From the NCBI GenBank assembly GCA_017644005.1, contig JAEPMJ010000005.1, positions 282,955 through 346,954 of the forward strand: a DNA stretch of 64,000 bases. The letters are read 5' to 3'. This DNA is from Rhizobiaceae bacterium (GTDB lineage Bacteria > Pseudomonadota > Alphaproteobacteria > Rhizobiales > Rhizobiaceae). The stretch's first letter is position 1; every line of letters begins with the position of its first letter. A program made the translations under genes and the position numbers. Below the pieces are notes generated by a model, which saw only the letters and a program-made list of their open reading frames with translations, was not told the origin of the DNA and ran no database searches. Shown here one piece after another: positions 37,021 through 45,635 of the stretch.

Positions 37021-37144
37021 AGGCCAGCCCCGGTTGATTCCCGCCACGGAAGATGGGGAGGACTCTAAACGGAATTGTGACGAAATTGAAAGAAGCGCTG
37101 CTATTGCGGTATTGCCCGGCGCGGCAGTCACGCCGCTTTCGCGG

Positions 37145-37945
37145 TCAAGCGGGGTTAGCCGGCTTCTTCAGGGCTTCGATCAGGGCGCGATGGATCGCCT
37201 CGTTGCCGACGACGATCGAGCCGTTGTCGAACATGCCGCGGCCGCCCGTACGGTCGGTGGCGAAGCCGCCTGCCTCTCTCACCATCAGGATGCCGGCTGC
37301 AAGATCCCACGGCGCCAGCGCGTCTTCCCAAAAGCCGTCCATGCGGCCTGCCGCGACATAAGCAAGGTCGAGTGCGGCCGAGCCAAGACGCCGGATGCCT
37401 GCGGTCTCGGTCATCATTGTGCGCAGGTCAACAAGCGCGCGGCCGTGATTGCCGCGGCCGAGATGCGGAATGCCGGTGCCGACGACGCTGTCGACCAGCT
37501 TGGTGCGGGCGGCAACCCGCATGCGGCGGTCGTTGAGAAAGGCGCCGTTGCCGCGCTCCGCGGTATAGAGTTCATCCATTGCCGGATTGAAGATGACACC
37601 GGCGACCAGTTCTCCCTGGCGTTCGAGTGCGATCGAGATGGAGAAAATCGGGATCCCGTGCAGGAAATTGGTCGTGCCGTCGAGCGGGTCGACGATCCAG
37701 CGATGCTGTTCGTCGTCGCCTTCGACGGCGCCGCGCTCTTCCATCAGGAAGGAATAGCCGGGGCGTGCGCGCGAAAGCTCGTTGTAGATGATGTCCTCGG
37801 CCTTGCGGTCGGCCTGGCTGACATAGTCACCGGGGCCCTTGAGCGAAACCTGCAGGTTCTGCACCTCGCCGAAATCGCGCGCCAGCGAACGGCCCGCCTT
37901 GAGGGCGGCCTGTGTCATTACATTAAGGAGCGCGGAGCGGGCCAT
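37145..37945 (-). CDS. suhB: Inositol monophosphatase family protein (SuhB)
   Basis: Magnesium-dependent phosphatase of 266 residues. The metal-site motifs are EERGAVEG (Glu about 70), WIVDPLDGTTNFLHGIP (about residues 84-100) and the C-terminal WDLAAGILMVREAGG (about residues 214-228). It hydrolyses inositol phosphates and related sugar phosphates; some SuhB proteins also affect rRNA transcription, which cannot be judged here. It is upstream of efp on the same strand with 75 bp between them, a neighbourhood conserved in Hyphomicrobiales. Confidence 0.94.
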   Translation of the reverse strand: MARSALLNVMTQAALKAGRSLARDFGEVQNLQVSLKGPGDYVSQADRKAEDIIYNELSRARPGYSFLMEERGAVEGDDEQHRWIVDPLDGTTNFLHGIPIFSISIALERQGELVAGVIFNPAMDELYTAERGNGAFLNDRRMRVAARTKLVDSVVGTGIPHLGRGNHGRALVDLRTMMTETAGIRRLGSAALDLAYVAAGRMDGFWEDALAPWDLAAGILMVREAGGFATDRTGGRGMFDNGSIVVGNEAIHRALIEALKKPANPA

Positions 37946-38020
37946 GCGAGTTTCCTAGGCGGTAGGCGGTGGCAAGGCAGCGGAACGATGCTCGTGCCTG
38001 CTGCAACTGGCGTGCTGCCT

Positions 38021-38584
38021 TCAGTCGGCGCGGCGGATGTAGGTGATCTCGTTAGTGTCGACGAGGATACGCTCGCCCGACGAGATGAAAGGCGGCACCA
38101 TGACGCGCACGCCATTTTCCAGCACAGCCGGCTTGTAGGACGAGGCGGCGGTCTGTCCCTTCACCACCGGGTCGGCTTCGCTGACCTCGAGCGTTACCTG
38201 ATCGGGCAGCGAGATGCCGATGGGCTTTTCTTCGTAGAGCTCGACCGTGACGGTCATGCCATCCTGCAGGAAGGCTGCCCGGTCACCGACGAAGTCCTTC
38301 TGAAGCTCCAGCTGCTCGTAGGTCTCGGTGTCCATGAAGACCAGCATTTCGCCCTGCTCATACAGGAAGGAGAAGTCCTTCTGTTCGAGGCGGACACGCT
38401 CGACCGTTTCCGAAGCGCGGAAACGCTCGTTGAGTTTGGTGCCGTCGATCAGGTTCTTGAGTTCGACCTGATTGAAGGCGCCGCCCTTGCCGGGTTTCAC
38501 CGCGTTGGTTTTCACTGCCGCCCACAGGCCGCCATTGTGCTCGATGACGTTGCCGGGACGAATTTCGTTACCGTTGATTTTCAT
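38021..38584 (-). CDS. efp: Elongation factor P
   Basis: Translation factor of 187 residues that relieves ribosome stalling at polyproline. The KOW-like N-terminal domain (residues 1-65) contains the tip loop [11 protein letters not shown] with the conserved Lys (about residue 34) that is modified in many bacteria. Two OB domains follow, ending in the signature [25 protein letters not shown]. The polyproline-rich FtsY and TolA encoded in this window are natural EF-P-dependent proteins, which is inference. Confidence 0.97.
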   Translation of the reverse strand: MKINGNEIRPGNVIEHNGGLWAAVKTNAVKPGKGGAFNQVELKNLIDGTKLNERFRASETVERVRLEQKDFSFLYEQGEMLVFMDTETYEQLELQKDFVGDRAAFLQDGMTVTVELYEEKPIGISLPDQVTLEVSEADPVVKGQTAASSYKPAVLENGVRVMVPPFISSGERILVDTNEITYIRRAD

Positions 38585-38680
38585 GATCTGCCGTCGGGAA
38601 AAACAGGTTTAGCCGGCGGGGCCGGCGGATTGGGCGTTCCATGATCATAAAACGCCGGGATAGGCAAGTGTATGCGGATG

Positions 38681-39670
38681 TCACCGCAGCCGGTTGGCCC
38701 GGGCAATGGCCTCGCGGCGCTCGTCGTCAGTGAGCCCTTCCATGAAGATATCCATCTCGGCATCCACCAGTCCGGCGCGGCGGGCAAGGACGTACCATGC
38801 GGCAGCCGCGATGACGTCGGGTTCGGTGCCAATGCCGGCGCGGTAGAGCTTGGCGAGCCGGTTAGCCGCGGCGATGTTGCCGCTCTGCGCCGCGCGGCTC
38901 AACCAGCCGAACCCCGCCTGCGCGTTCGCCTCGCCGCCGCGACCCTGAACGAGCCAGGTGCCGAGTTCCAGCTGTGCGGTGTCATAGTTCTGGTGCGCCG
39001 CGCGCGCCAGCCAGAGCCTTGCCGTGGTATCGTCCTGCGGCTTGCCGCCGGCGCCGCTGGCGTAAATCTGGGCCATTGCGTACTGGGCGTCGGCAAGACC
39101 CGCTCGCGCGGCCTTTTCGTAGAAGCGTATGGCGCGTTCGAGACTGTCGCCGCTCGGCCGGCGGTCGAGCAGCATCTGGGCAAAATTGAACTGGGCGTAG
39201 AGATTGCCGGCATTGGCCGCATCTTCCATGAGAGCGAAGGCCTGGTCTTCGTCCTTTTCGACGAACCGGCCGTCGATCAGAAGCAGCGCATACTGAAACT
39301 GGGCTTCGGGATTGCCCTGTTCCGCCGCGCGCCTGTACCAGTTCGCCGCCTGTTCGGGATCGCGGCGGATGCCAAGCCCGCGGGCGTAGATTTCCGCGAT
39401 CAGAGTCTGCGCCGCATCGTCACCGGCTTCGGCGCGGGGTTTGGCGAGGTTGAATGCAGTGATGTAAAGCCCGCGCTGGTAGGCGCCGAAGGCTGCGTCA
39501 GGGGTGTTGCCGAAGCGTCGCGGATCGATGCGCGCCGACGGCGTGATATGCGTGGGCGCCGGCAGCAGCCGCTGGCCGTCGTCCTTTGTTGCCCTCTCCT
39601 GCGCCGGCGATCCGGCAGTGCTCGCCGTCAGCAGCGCAGCTGCGATCGCGATATGAAACAAAAGCCGCAT
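38681..39670 (-). CDS. Secreted Sel1-repeat (TPR-like) protein
   Basis: A 329-residue exported protein. The signal peptide (MRLLFHIAIAAALLTASTAG) is cleaved near residue 23. From about residue 60 it consists of Sel1-like repeats: ARGLGIRRDPEQAANWYRRA, EQGNPEAQFQYALLLIDG, and further copies with AQFNFAQML, ADAQYAMAQIYASG and AAANRLAKLYRAG. Sel1 repeats mediate protein binding, and in rhizobia a related periplasmic protein (ExoR) controls signalling, but this is not that protein by sequence. Its start overlaps the stop of the thiE-like gene by one base. Confidence 0.9.
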   Translation of the reverse strand: MRLLFHIAIAAALLTASTAGSPAQERATKDDGQRLLPAPTHITPSARIDPRRFGNTPDAAFGAYQRGLYITAFNLAKPRAEAGDDAAQTLIAEIYARGLGIRRDPEQAANWYRRAAEQGNPEAQFQYALLLIDGRFVEKDEDQAFALMEDAANAGNLYAQFNFAQMLLDRRPSGDSLERAIRFYEKAARAGLADAQYAMAQIYASGAGGKPQDDTTARLWLARAAHQNYDTAQLELGTWLVQGRGGEANAQAGFGWLSRAAQSGNIAAANRLAKLYRAGIGTEPDVIAAAAWYVLARRAGLVDAEMDIFMEGLTDDERREAIARANRLR

Positions 39671-40329
39671 CACGCACTCTCGAAACGTGGTGCGCTGGCA
39701 TCCAGAAGGGCGTTGGCGCGCGCAACCTCGGCTGCGGGGTCCCGACCATCGCCGAAGACGGCTTCGCACAAGGCAACGAATTCGACGCCCGTTGCAGCGA
39801 CGGTTTCGACCGATGCGACGTCATTCCCGCCGAGCACGATGCAGGGGATGGACACCATTTCGGCCCACCATGCGCCAAGCTGCAGGTTGCGCGAATGCGG
39901 CTCGGCCCTGGTGTCGTATCCAAAGCGGCCGAAAAAGACGTAGTCGGGCTGGCATTCGCCGAGATTGAGTGCGTCGTCGCGGGATTTCGCGCCGCCGGCT
40001 CCAACTGCCAGTTTCGCGCCGAAGCGCTCGACAATGCCGGCGAGGTCGGCCGGTTTGCCATCGAAGTGAATTCCGTCGGCCTTCACCCTTCCGGCGATAC
40101 GTGTATCGCCCGAGATCATGACCGCGACGCCAGCCTGCTGCGCGACCGGTACCAATGTTTCGCAGAGCTGCTGAAATTCGTCGTCCGAGCGTGCGTGTTG
40201 CGGAATGATGAGGGATGCCACGTCGCCGCCCGAAAGGGCCGCGCCCAGCCGCGCTCCCGCATCCTCGGATTCACTCTGCGGCCAAATCAGGACAAGCCTG
40301 CAACGATCGGGTCTGGCCAAGTCGGTCAT
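39670..40329 (-). CDS. Thiamine-phosphate synthase family (ThiE-like) protein
   Basis: A 219-residue TIM-barrel protein of the ThiE/TenI family. Features seen are CRLVLIWP at the first strand, AVMISGDTRIAGRVKADGIHFDG (the TenI/ThiE substrate strand pattern of ADGVHLG), AKSRDDALNLGE, DYVFFGRFGYDTR and PCIVLGGNDVASVE. True ThiE enzymes have LGQxD and GPxxxT motifs; here they read HFDGKPAD and GRFGYDT, so activity in thiamine synthesis is not certain. It heads a two-gene unit with the Sel1 protein. Confidence 0.82.
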   Translation of the reverse strand: MTDLARPDRCRLVLIWPQSESEDAGARLGAALSGGDVASLIIPQHARSDDEFQQLCETLVPVAQQAGVAVMISGDTRIAGRVKADGIHFDGKPADLAGIVERFGAKLAVGAGGAKSRDDALNLGECQPDYVFFGRFGYDTRAEPHSRNLQLGAWWAEMVSIPCIVLGGNDVASVETVAATGVEFVALCEAVFGDGRDPAAEVARANALLDASAPRFESA

Positions 40330-40503
40330 CCTGTTTCTGCTCCAGCCGGTTCACTGCGCGGCGATGATGGTGGGAATTGGGCAATAAACCAGCTGCGCCG
40401 CCGCGAACAGGGTGACGAGCGGAATTACCTGCTTTCAGGGATACGGCACTCGCTTATCGCGGCCAAAGCGGGTAGGCGGAACGGTCATCAACCGATCCCG
40501 CCT

Positions 40504-41277
40504 ATGCCCGAAATTCTCCACGACCCATGGTTCTATGCCGCTTCGATACCGGCGGTGATGCTTGTCGGCTTCTCCAAAGGCGGCTTTGGCGGCGCCCTGG
40601 CGCTTGTCGGCCTGCCTTTGATGGCGCTGGTGATGCCGCCGGTTCAGGCGGCGGCGATCATGCTGCCGATCCTGATCGTGATGGACATCGTTTCGCTGTG
40701 GACCTGGCGGGGCACCTACGACCGCAAGACACTGGTGTTCATGCTGCCCGGTGCGATGGCGGGCATCGCGATCGGCTGGGCGACGGCGGCGCTGGTGACG
40801 GCAGGTGCGGTACGGCTGATCGTCGGCGTGGTGGCGTTGCTCTTCTTTCTGCGCTGGCTGGTGCAGCTGTTGCGGCGCAGCGCAGGCGAAGCCAGGGAGC
40901 AGAGTGTGCCTCGGGCCAGTTTCTGGGCGACGATTTCGGGCTTCACCAGTTTCGTGGCGCATGCGGGCGGCCCGCCCTATCAGGTCTATGCGCTGCAGCT
41001 GCGGCATGCGCCCGCGCTCTACACCGGAACATCGGTGATCTATTTTGCCATCGTCAACGCGGTCAAGGTGATCCCGTATTTTGCGCTTGGTCAGTTCGAC
41101 ACCACCAATCTGGCGGCCTCGGCGGTGCTGATGCCGATCGCACCGGTTGCGACTCTCGCCGGCGCCTGGCTGGTGCGGCGCATGCGCGCCGATATCTTCT
41201 ACGTCTTCATGTATTCAATGATGGCGATTGTGGCCGCGAAGCTGATCTATGATGGCCTTGCGGACATTCTTGGCTAG
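40504..41277 (+). CDS. TSUP-family sulfite/anion permease (TauE/SafE)
   Basis: A 257-residue membrane protein with about eight hydrophobic helices. The N-terminal repeat has VGFSKGGFGGALALVGLPLMAL (about residues 17-38) and the C-terminal half has GFTSFVAHAGGPPYQVYAL (about 145-163), the paired glycine-rich motifs of TSUP transporters. These proteins move sulfite, sulfoacetate or other organosulfur anions; the substrate is unknown. The open frame reaches far upstream, but MPEILHDPWFY at 40504 is a usual TSUP start. Confidence 0.92.
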   Translation: MPEILHDPWFYAASIPAVMLVGFSKGGFGGALALVGLPLMALVMPPVQAAAIMLPILIVMDIVSLWTWRGTYDRKTLVFMLPGAMAGIAIGWATAALVTAGAVRLIVGVVALLFFLRWLVQLLRRSAGEAREQSVPRASFWATISGFTSFVAHAGGPPYQVYALQLRHAPALYTGTSVIYFAIVNAVKVIPYFALGQFDTTNLAASAVLMPIAPVATLAGAWLVRRMRADIFYVFMYSMMAIVAAKLIYDGLADILG

Positions 41278-41349
41278 CGGCATCACAAAAATTCGCCATC
41301 ATGGCCACGCAGCCGAAAGCGCCAACAGCGCAGTACCAGGGGAGGGACA

Positions 41350-42987
41350 ATGAGCAACGCTTATGAGCGCGATCTCGAGCGCCGAGAAGCAAACCACCAG
41401 CCGCTGACGCCGCTGACCTATCTGGAACGGGCGGCAAGGACCTTTCCCGACCAGGTTGCGGTGGTGCATGGCGCGCAGCGCATGACTTACCGCGACTTCT
41501 GGGGGCGCGCGCTGAAACTCGGCTCGGCACTCGCCAAGCGTGGCCTTGGCAAAGGCGATACGGTGTCGGTGATGCTGTCCAACACGCCGGCGATGCTGGA
41601 GGCGCATTTCGGCGTGCCGATGGTGAAGGCCGTGCTGCATTCGATGAACACGCGTCTCGATGCGGCAATCATCGCGTTTCAGCTCGACCATGCGGAGACG
41701 AAACTGCTCATCGTCGACCGGGAGTTCTCAGGCGTTGTCGCCGAGGCGCTCAAGATTGCCAAGGTGAAGCCGCTGGTTGTCGACTACGACGACCCTGAAT
41801 TTCCGGACGACGCGCCCCATCCCAAGGGTGAGCGCATCGGCAGCCTCGACTACGAGTCGCTGGTTGCCGAAGGGGACGACGATTTCGACTGGTCGATGCC
41901 GGATGACGAGTGGGATGCGATCTCGCTCAACTACACGTCAGGAACGACAGGCAATCCGAAAGGGGTGGTCTATCACCATCGCGGCGCGGCGCTGATGGCA
42001 TACACCAACACCATCCATGCCGGCATGGGCAGGCACCCGGTCTATCTGTGGACGCTGCCGATGTTTCATTGCAACGGCTGGTGTTTTCCGTGGACGCTCG
42101 CCGTGCAGGCGGGCACCCATGTGTGCCTGCGCTGGGTGCGGGCGAAGGCGATGTACGACGCGATTGCCGACCAGGGCGTGACGCATCTGTGCGGCGCGCC
42201 GATCGTGATGTCGACGCTGCTCAATGCGCCGGAAGAGGAAAAGCGCGACTTTCCGCAAATGGTGACATTCAATACGGCGGCCGCGCCGCCGCCCGAGGCT
42301 GTGCTCGCGGGCATGGCCGATGCGGGCTTCGCGGTTACTCATCTCTACGGGCTGACGGAGACCTATGGACCGGCAGTCGTGAACGAATGGCACTCGGCCT
42401 GGGACGAGTTGGAGCCCGGCCCGCGCACTGCCAGGAAGGCGCGGCAGGGTGTGCGGTATGCGGCTCTGGAAGGACTCGCCGTGCTCGACCCGGAAACCAT
42501 GAAACCGACGCCGCCTGACGGCGAAACGATCGGCGAGGTGATGTTTCGCGGCAATATCGTGATGAAGGGCTACCTGAAAAACCCGAATGCAACGGAGGAG
42601 GCCTTTGCCGGCGGCTGGTTCCATTCCGGCGATCTCGGCGTCATGCATCCGGACGGCTACATTCAGCTCAAGGACCGCTCCAAAGACATCATCATTTCGG
42701 GTGGCGAGAACATATCGTCGATCGAGGTGGAAGATGCGCTTTACAAGCACCCGGCGGTTGCCGCGTGCGGGGTGGTGGCCAGGGCCGACGACAAATGGGG
42801 CGAGGTGCCGGTCGCCTATGTGGAGCTGAAACCAGGCAAGCCGGCGACAGAAGCGGAAATCATCGAGCACTGCCGGTCGCTGCTGGCGCGGTTCAAATGC
42901 CCGAAGGCGGTGATCTTCGCTGAAATACCGAAAACCAGCACCGGAAAGATCCAGAAGTTCAAGCTCAGGGATATGGCGCGCGGATAG
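41350..42987 (+). CDS. AMP-binding acyl-CoA synthetase (medium/long-chain, AlkK-like)
   Basis: Adenylate-forming ligase of 545 residues that activates a carboxylic acid to its CoA thioester. The AMP/ATP P-loop YTSGTTGNPKGVVYHHRG (about residues 196-213) is intact, followed by WTLPMFHCNGWCFPW (substrate pocket typical of AlkK/medium-chain enzymes), LYGLTETYGP and FHSGDLGVMHPDGYIQLKDRSKD. The C-terminal lysine is in STGKIQKFKLRD. The chain length of the substrate cannot be read from sequence. It starts with AGGGGAGGGAC upstream of the ATG. Confidence 0.94.
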   Translation: MSNAYERDLERREANHQPLTPLTYLERAARTFPDQVAVVHGAQRMTYRDFWGRALKLGSALAKRGLGKGDTVSVMLSNTPAMLEAHFGVPMVKAVLHSMNTRLDAAIIAFQLDHAETKLLIVDREFSGVVAEALKIAKVKPLVVDYDDPEFPDDAPHPKGERIGSLDYESLVAEGDDDFDWSMPDDEWDAISLNYTSGTTGNPKGVVYHHRGAALMAYTNTIHAGMGRHPVYLWTLPMFHCNGWCFPWTLAVQAGTHVCLRWVRAKAMYDAIADQGVTHLCGAPIVMSTLLNAPEEEKRDFPQMVTFNTAAAPPPEAVLAGMADAGFAVTHLYGLTETYGPAVVNEWHSAWDELEPGPRTARKARQGVRYAALEGLAVLDPETMKPTPPDGETIGEVMFRGNIVMKGYLKNPNATEEAFAGGWFHSGDLGVMHPDGYIQLKDRSKDIIISGGENISSIEVEDALYKHPAVAACGVVARADDKWGEVPVAYVELKPGKPATEAEIIEHCRSLLARFKCPKAVIFAEIPKTSTGKIQKFKLRDMARG

Positions 42988-43039
42988 GGGAGGAAGCTGT
43001 CGAAAAATTTCACATTCGATGCGAATTTTTTCGGGTCCG

Positions 43040-43054
43040 TTAACCCAGCATTAA
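43040..43054. promoter_or_regulatory. CtrA-like box upstream of the candidate sRNA
   Basis: TTAACCCAGCATTAA matches the CtrA full-site consensus TTAA-N7-TTAA exactly. It lies in the 336-bp gap before rcdA, about 25-35 bp before the first hairpin of the candidate sRNA, where a -35 region would be expected. Confidence 0.65.
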
Positions 43055-43074
43055 GCTTTACGGGCGTTTACTGT

Positions 43075-43171
43075 GGGCATCCAGTGATCTGGATTCTGAC
43101 GAAGCGAATACTCCTTCGTTTGACGCCTCCCTGTTTAACTTCTGAGAGCCGCCTATGCGGCTCTTTTTTTT
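43075..43171 (+). ncRNA. Candidate CtrA-controlled small RNA
   Basis: Non-coding DNA between the acyl-CoA synthetase and rcdA shows three stem-loops in order. The first is ATCCAG-TGAT-CTGGAT (43079-43094). The second is ACGAAG with a 9-nt loop containing CUC and then CUUCGU (43099-43119). Third is the intrinsic terminator at 43145-43171. Unpaired CUCC and GCCUCCCUG segments between and in the loops could pair with Shine-Dalgarno sequences, as in alphaproteobacterial trans-acting sRNAs. A perfect CtrA-type box precedes it. The 5' end is a guess from the box position. It could instead be only the 3' end of the upstream mRNA, but the distance from that stop (about 90 bp) and the box argue for its own promoter. 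Confidence 0.5.
43145..43171 (+). terminator. Rho-independent terminator before rcdA
   Basis: AGAGCCGC-CTAT-GCGGCTCT followed by eight T residues. A strong intrinsic terminator on the plus strand, between two CtrA-like boxes. Confidence 0.93.
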
Positions 43172-43186
43172 GACGAACTTGGCGCG

Positions 43187-43201
43187 TTAACCCTCTGTTA
43201 A
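43187..43201. promoter_or_regulatory. CtrA-like box upstream of rcdA
   Basis: TTAACCCTCTGTTAA matches TTAA-N7-TTAA exactly and stands 122 bp before the rcdA start, just after the terminator. Because RcdA is part of the CtrA degradation pathway, a CtrA site here would close a feedback loop; this is inference from the wording. Confidence 0.65.
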
Positions 43202-43323
43202 ACATGACCTTGCGCGTGTGCCGAACTGCGGGCATGTTTTCGTGTGCCCAACCGGGCATGGGCGGCATTGACGAGGAAGCGCGTTTGTTGCGACAAGCGC
43301 GGCGCATGAAAAGCAGGTGGAAC

Positions 43324-43866
43324 ATGGCGGCGACGAACGGTACGAATTCCAACGACGATACCAACCTGGTCAGCCTGGCCGAGCGCCGTGTATTCTCGAG
43401 TTCGTTCCGTCCGCTCTATGACGAAGGCATGCAGCTCGTGGAGCAGGCGGCGGAGTATCTGGATGGCGAAGGACGCACCGAGGCCAAGCGCCTGTCGCGC
43501 ATCGCCGCCACGCTTTATGCCGCCGAATCCATGCGATTGACCACCCGGCTGATGCAGGTCGCTTCCTGGCTGCTGTTGCAGCGCGCCGCCAATTCCGGCG
43601 AAATGACCCGCGACCAGGTGGCTTCCGAGAAAACGAAAGTTCATCTCGACACCGCGTCGGCCCAGGAAGGCGTTGACGGCTGGAACGAGCTTCCGGATGC
43701 ATTCCGCGAGATCGTTGAACGGTCGCTCTCGCTTCAGTCACTGGTGCGCCGCATGGATGAAGAGATATACGGCCAGAGGCAGGATGAACCGGCCAAGGTG
43801 CGATTTGGTGCGAACCCTGTCTCGGAACAGCTGACGCTGCTCAGCACGGCGTTCGGCGGCCGCTGA
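43324..43866 (+). CDS. rcdA: DUF1465 protein, RcdA (regulator of CtrA degradation)
   Basis: A 180-residue protein of the DUF1465 family, which includes Caulobacter RcdA, the adaptor that helps ClpXP degrade the cell-cycle regulator CtrA. The conserved helical core is seen in RRVFSSSFRPLYDEGMQLVEQ (about residues 21-41), YLDGEGRTEAKRL, LYAAESMRLTTRLMQVASWLLLQRA and ELPDAFREIVERSLSL. The tail is short and polar. The ATG at 43324 is chosen because AGGTGG precedes it and the alternative upstream frame crosses the CtrA box and has no family similarity. A CtrA box and a candidate sRNA lie upstream. Confidence 0.88.
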   Translation: MAATNGTNSNDDTNLVSLAERRVFSSSFRPLYDEGMQLVEQAAEYLDGEGRTEAKRLSRIAATLYAAESMRLTTRLMQVASWLLLQRAANSGEMTRDQVASEKTKVHLDTASAQEGVDGWNELPDAFREIVERSLSLQSLVRRMDEEIYGQRQDEPAKVRFGANPVSEQLTLLSTAFGGR

Positions 43867-43872
43867 GACCGG

Positions 43873-44661
43873 TCAGCCGAGCTTTTCCGCAAGCAACGCG
43901 AATACGCCATCCCATAATGGCAGGGCCAATGCCGCCGCCATGACGATCAACCAGTACGTTACGAGGCGGTAGGTGCGCTCGGTAGCGAGACCGAACAGGC
44001 GCCCGCCGACGTGGAGGGCCGCGAAGTAGACCGGTGTCGCGGCCAGTGCCAGCATTACAGGCTGGCGCTCGAACATGCCGGCAAGCGCCAGGTTCCCGAC
44101 CGAGACGAATTCGGCCAGAAAAAACAGAACCAGCAGGTTGGCGCGGATGATGGCGGCCGGATATGCCGACGCCAGCCAATAGACCAGTACCGGCGGTCCC
44201 GGTATTGAAGCAATGCCGGAAAGAACACCCGCGACGCCGCCCGTGGCCAGTGACAGCGGGTTGGTTCTGGGACCGCGATAGCGCCAGCCCGACCACAACA
44301 TGACAACGCATGCAAAGATGACCGCGCTGATTGCCCAGCGCAGCGGGACAGGGTCGCTGTTGCGCAGAATGTAAAGCCCGATCGGAAAGCACAAGAAAAG
44401 GCCGGCAAAGATAGGCAGCACCTCGCGCCATCGGGCAATGCGGAGCGCCGGAATTGTGATCGGAATTATCGGCAACAGGTCGATGACCACAAGGATGACG
44501 ATCGCCCAGCGGGGTGAATAAAGCGCGGCCGCTACTGGCGCGACGATCATGCCAGTGCCGAAACCGGACATGCCGCGCGCCACGCCGGCCACAGCGACAA
44601 CTGCGAGCAGCGTGATCAGACGGGGGTCGGAGAGAAATTCGAACAAGGCGGCTTCCAGCAA
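43873..44661 (-). CDS. TSUP-family permease (TauE/SafE)
   Basis: A 262-residue membrane protein with about eight hydrophobic helices and the motif [25 protein letters not shown] (about residues 25-49), the TSUP N-terminal block. The second block is [23 protein letters not shown] (about residues 145-168). It is convergent with rcdA and diverges from ruvC. It is a distinct branch from the TSUP protein at 40.5 kb, since the two share only family motifs. Confidence 0.9.
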   Translation of the reverse strand: MLEAALFEFLSDPRLITLLAVVAVAGVARGMSGFGTGMIVAPVAAALYSPRWAIVILVVIDLLPIIPITIPALRIARWREVLPIFAGLFLCFPIGLYILRNSDPVPLRWAISAVIFACVVMLWSGWRYRGPRTNPLSLATGGVAGVLSGIASIPGPPVLVYWLASAYPAAIIRANLLVLFFLAEFVSVGNLALAGMFERQPVMLALAATPVYFAALHVGGRLFGLATERTYRLVTYWLIVMAAALALPLWDGVFALLAEKLG

Positions 44662-44796
44662 AGTCGTGAACTACGCGGTTCGGCGGTCGCCGGGAAAGTC
44701 ATTTCCGTTGGACCAGTGCCGTCGAAACGTGTGGCATGTTTCTGGTTTGTTCACATTTCAATGGCATTTGCGGCGCGAAAGTCTACGGTTGGTACA

Positions 44797-45312
44797 ATGA
44801 ACAACGCGATTCGCATTCTGGGCATTGATCCGGGCCTAAGGGCAACAGGCTGGGGCGTGGTGGAGAGTGCCGGCAGCACGCTACGCTTCGTGGCCGCAGG
44901 TACGCTGAAATCCGACGCCAAGGCCGATCTGGCGACGCGGCTTTGCCAGCTTCACGACGGATTGGAGGCCGTTGTGGGTGAGTATGCGCCGGAGGAAGCG
45001 GCTGTCGAAACGACATTTGTGAACAAGGATGCGGCTGCAACGCTGAAACTCGGCCAGGCGCGCGGCATCGCCATGCTGGTACCCGCCCGCGCCGGATTGC
45101 AGGTTTCTGAATACGCCCCGAACGCGGTGAAAAAGACAGTGATTGGCGTTGGACATGGCGACAAGAAGCAAATCCACATGATGGTGCGGGTGTTGCTCCC
45201 CAAAGCGCTGATCGACAGCGAACACGCCGCGGACGCGCTGGCAATTGCGATCTGCCACACGCACCACCGACAAAGCGTCGTCGGGCGGTTGGCCAAGGCC
45301 GCGGCAGGGTGA
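44797..45312 (+). CDS. ruvC: Holliday junction resolvase RuvC
   Basis: Endonuclease that cuts Holliday junctions as a dimer within RuvABC. The 171-residue protein has the first catalytic Asp in [18 protein letters not shown] (Asp 11), Glu in [11 protein letters not shown] (about 69), the GQARGIAML helix and the last acidic residues in [15 protein letters not shown] (about 142-145). The start MNNAIRI at 44797 fits RuvC; upstream in-frame ATGs do not. It is separated from ruvA by a toxin-antitoxin module. Confidence 0.97.
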   Translation: MNNAIRILGIDPGLRATGWGVVESAGSTLRFVAAGTLKSDAKADLATRLCQLHDGLEAVVGEYAPEEAAVETTFVNKDAAATLKLGQARGIAMLVPARAGLQVSEYAPNAVKKTVIGVGHGDKKQIHMMVRVLLPKALIDSEHAADALAIAICHTHHRQSVVGRLAKAAAG

Positions 45313-45321
45313 GCGATGTTC

Positions 45322-45371
45322 TTGACTTGTTCCGGTTTGAGCGGCTAGGTATTACTTTGAAAGGTAATACC
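45322..45371 (+). promoter_or_regulatory. Promoter and operator of the ruv-embedded toxin-antitoxin pair
   Basis: A -35 TTGACT (45322-45327) and -10 TAGGTA (45346-45351) are 18 bp apart. The inverted repeat GGTATTAC (45348-45355) and GTAATACC (45364-45371) overlaps the -10 and runs up to the antitoxin ATG. The AAAGG ribosome site (45360-45364) is within the operator. Binding by the AbrB antitoxin would block both transcription and access to the start, typical autoregulation. Confidence 0.7.
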
Positions 45372-45635
45372 ATGCGGGTAACCACCAAAGGCCAGGTGAC
45401 AATTCCCAAGGACATTCGCGACCGGCTCGGCATCAAGCCGGGCTCGGAGGTGGAGTTCGTGCCCCGGGCCGACGGAAGGGTCGAGCTGTTACGGACAGGC
45501 GGTGTTGAAGACCGCAAGCGTCTGGAGGCTCTCCATGACTGGTTCGACCGGCTGGAAGGCGCAGGCGATAGCGGTTTTTCCGCTGAGGATGTGATGGCAA
45601 TGACGAGGGATCGCGATGACGGGAACGCTCATTGA
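45372..45635 (+). CDS. AbrB/VapB-type antitoxin
   Basis: An 87-residue protein with a SpoVT/AbrB domain at its N-terminus: MRVTTKGQVTIPKDIRDRLGI, then SEVEFVPRADGRVELL. The C-terminal part (about residues 45-87) is acidic and likely wraps the toxin. The ATG at 45372 is used; an upstream GTG start would read through the promoter. It overlaps the PIN toxin by 20 bp. Confidence 0.9.
   Translation: MRVTTKGQVTIPKDIRDRLGIKPGSEVEFVPRADGRVELLRTGGVEDRKRLEALHDWFDRLEGAGDSGFSAEDVMAMTRDRDDGNAH

Noticed and set aside
44662..44796. A LexA box before ruvC
   Set aside because: Only one GTTC is present; the GTTC-N7-GTTC alphaproteobacterial SOS motif is not complete.
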